Assembly (NCBI GenBank): GCA_963667375.1
Contig: OY763323.1
Location: 930,001-994,000 of the forward strand
DNA: 64,000 nt
Reading direction: 5' to 3'
DNA from: G963556115 sp963667375
Lineage (GTDB): Bacteria > Planctomycetota > SZUA-567
The translations under genes were made by a program, and so were the position numbers. A model generated the notes under the pieces. That model did no database searches and was not told the origin of the DNA. It saw only the letters and a program-made list of their open reading frames with translations. Below, one piece after another: positions 62,711-64,000 of the stretch (position 1 is its first letter; every line of letters begins with the position of its first letter).

Positions 62711-63706
62711 TTATTGTCTGATTAATAATTCAGTTTCCAGATGGACGCTTTCTATGCAGGTTTTATCTTCGGAATTAAGATAATACATCATTTTTTCTAC
62801 TGCAATGCGCCCAATATCTTCTGTTGGCTGTTTAATAGATGAGATGGGATATTTTAATAAATCCAACCATTTGGAATTATCATAAGTAAGAATTTTCAGT
62901 TTTTGTGACTGGAAAAGGTTTTTCTTCATCGCGGCTTTAAGGAAATTATAACAGAGTTTTCCGGTAGTGCAGAATACAGTATCGAAATCGGGATAATTTT
63001 CTATGGCATTCCCAAGTTCCAGACAAAGGGTTTCATTATCCATATAGTCCAGTGAGACGATGTTATACTCAATTTTTCCGCTGTTGCTGTCGATGGCTTC
63101 AATAAAGCCTTCGCGGCGTAATTTCTGTGTATAGACGTTATCATTATAACCGACGAATAAAATTTTCTTTGAACCGTTATTAATCAGATATGTTGTTGCT
63201 TCAAGGGCAGATTTTTTGTTATTGATGCCGACAAAGAAGGAATTAATATTCTTTGAATAGCGGTCAATTTGAACAATAGGAATGTCTGCATCGAGCAGTG
63301 ATGAGATTTTGGTGTTTGAATAAACCGGTGAAATAATAATGCCGTCTACGTCCTTGGCCAGGAGTGACTGGATGTATTTTGCTTCTTTTTCAATCTTGTC
63401 TTCAGAGTCACAGAGATAGACAATGTAGTCTGAGCGGTTACAGAATTTTTCGATTGATTTAACAATTTCAGCAAAAAATTCTTCGCGTATATCAGCGATA
63501 ATAACGCCTATAGCCTTGGTTCCTGCACCGCGGAGACTTCGCGCCATATGATTGGGTTTATAGCTCAATTTCTCGATTGCTTTATAAACATTTGCAGTGA
63601 CTTCAGGTGAAACGTAACGTGTTTTGTTGAGTACATGTGAGACGGTAGTTGCAGATACACCTGCTTCCACAGCTACATCCTTGATAGTTGATCGTCTCTT
63701 TGCCAT
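62711..63706 (-). CDS. LacI-family transcriptional regulator
   Basis: This repressor-type regulator has 331 residues. The N-terminal HTH with hinge helix is TIKDVAVEAGVSATTVSHVLNKTRYVSPEVTANVYKAIEKLSYKPNHMARSLRG. The rest is a periplasmic-binding-protein-like ligand domain (IGVIIADIREEFFAEIVKSIEKF, DGIIISPVY, SIKQPTEDIGRIAVEKM). A palindrome typical of LacI operators lies at 63908-63923, between this gene and the divergent dehydrogenase gene, so it probably controls that gene in response to a sugar or polyol. Confidence 0.94.
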   Translation of the reverse strand: MAKRRSTIKDVAVEAGVSATTVSHVLNKTRYVSPEVTANVYKAIEKLSYKPNHMARSLRGAGTKAIGVIIADIREEFFAEIVKSIEKFCNRSDYIVYLCDSEDKIEKEAKYIQSLLAKDVDGIIISPVYSNTKISSLLDADIPIVQIDRYSKNINSFFVGINNKKSALEATTYLINNGSKKILFVGYNDNVYTQKLRREGFIEAIDSNSGKIEYNIVSLDYMDNETLCLELGNAIENYPDFDTVFCTTGKLCYNFLKAAMKKNLFQSQKLKILTYDNSKWLDLLKYPISSIKQPTEDIGRIAVEKMMYYLNSEDKTCIESVHLETELLIRQ

Positions 63707-63860
63707 AATAGTCCCTCTGTTCTAGTATTGCTCATAGGCTTTATTTAGTAATTACGTTTTTAATATAGCAGATAAAAGTTCATAAGCAATATTAAGTTGT
63801 TATTAATTTATCAATAATCATACGTTTTTCTATAATAAAATAAAATAAAAAAATACTTAT

Positions 63861-63889
63861 TTGACAAAGAAGCGATCATGTTGTACTTT
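63861..63889 (+). promoter_or_regulatory. Sigma-70-type promoter of the last gene
   Basis: TTGACA at 63861-63866, a 17-bp spacer and TACTTT at 63884-63889. The LacI-type operator lies just downstream, where bound repressor would block transcription. Confidence 0.65.
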
Positions 63890-63907
63890 ACAGTTGATGA
63901 TGATTTT

Positions 63908-63923
63908 AACGTTTGCGCAAACG
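63908..63923. promoter_or_regulatory. LacI-family operator
   Basis: ACGTTTGCGCAAACGT is a perfect 16-bp palindrome with the central CG of LacI/GalR-type operators. It lies between the candidate promoter and the start codon at 63951. Confidence 0.82.
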
Positions 63924-63950
63924 TATTCGTGATAATTGGAGTGAAAATAA

Positions 63951-64000
63951 ATGAAAGCACTAGTTTTAGAAAAAGCCAATGATCTCTCATTGAGAGACAT
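63951..64000 (+). CDS. Zinc-type alcohol/polyol dehydrogenase, 5' end only
   Basis: Only 50 bp are in the window, encoding MKALVLEKANDLSLRD, which is the usual start of medium-chain zinc alcohol dehydrogenases such as xylitol or sorbitol dehydrogenases. GGAG precedes the ATG at a suitable distance. It is divergent from the LacI regulator. The exact substrate cannot be told from this piece. Confidence 0.65.
   Translation, partial: MKALVLEKANDLSLRD

Overview
The window is an AT-rich chromosomal segment from a flagellated, Gram-negative-type bacterium. Evidence for an outer membrane is an LptF/LptG-type permease, a KpsF-type arabinose-5-phosphate isomerase, RND efflux genes and two lipoproteins. 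A DUF1844 protein, very large TPR/Sel1 proteins, a SEC-C-tailed glycosyltransferase fusion and a beta-ketoacyl synthase/ACP/YkgJ cluster would suit the PVC superphylum (for example Lentisphaerota), but this is an inference; no rRNA gene is present to settle it. I see no phage, insertion sequence or CRISPR array, and nearly all genes look intact.

Layout. 1-6250 (+): the 3' part of gyrB, then gyrA, a beta-ketoacyl-ACP synthase, an ACP and a YkgJ-type protein, closed by a terminator. 6351-12676 (+): an acidic tail-anchored protein, an ammonium transporter behind a good sigma-54-type promoter, a PAP2 phosphatase and an LptF/G-like permease. 12939-13112 (+): a 57-residue Cys-rich protein. 13199-16461 (-): a two-gene unit whose first product carries eleven copies of a motif like the FliM/FliN N-terminal CheY-binding peptide. 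16734-20379: a MarR regulator, then a leftward group of LysM, HAD phosphatase, DUF1844, CoaB and TPR genes. 20709-24322 (+): two phenylacetate-CoA ligases flanking a tandem-ACT protein, then an EF-hand lipoprotein.

24413-39567 (-) is the most striking region: a tightly packed, probably single 15-kb operon. In transcription order it encodes a 1973-residue membrane pseudokinase with TPR/Sel1 repeats, a degenerate sugar-type ABC ATPase, its permease, a 1977-residue fusion of three glycosyltransferase and two methyltransferase domains ending in SEC-C, and a UDP-glucuronate 4-epimerase-like enzyme. It looks like a surface-glycan or protein-glycosylation system.

39878-42220 (+) holds a lipoprotein, a small Cys-rich protein and an exported unknown. 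tRNA-His follows, then two glycosyltransferases (-), modA/modB-like genes without modC plus a DUF4213/DUF364 protein (+), tRNA-Pro and a TPR protein (-). 49837-55087 (+) has two tandem giant flagellins. The end of the window has kpsF and rfbB-like genes (-), an RND efflux pair (+), an ArsC-type reductase (-), a LacI regulator (-) and, behind a LacI-type operator, the start of an alcohol dehydrogenase-like gene.

Recurring themes are motility (flagellins, FliM-peptide repeats, five sigma-28-like sites found by eye) and glycan synthesis (glycosyltransferases, sugar-nucleotide enzymes). Glycosylation of the flagellins by the fusion enzyme is an attractive but untested link.
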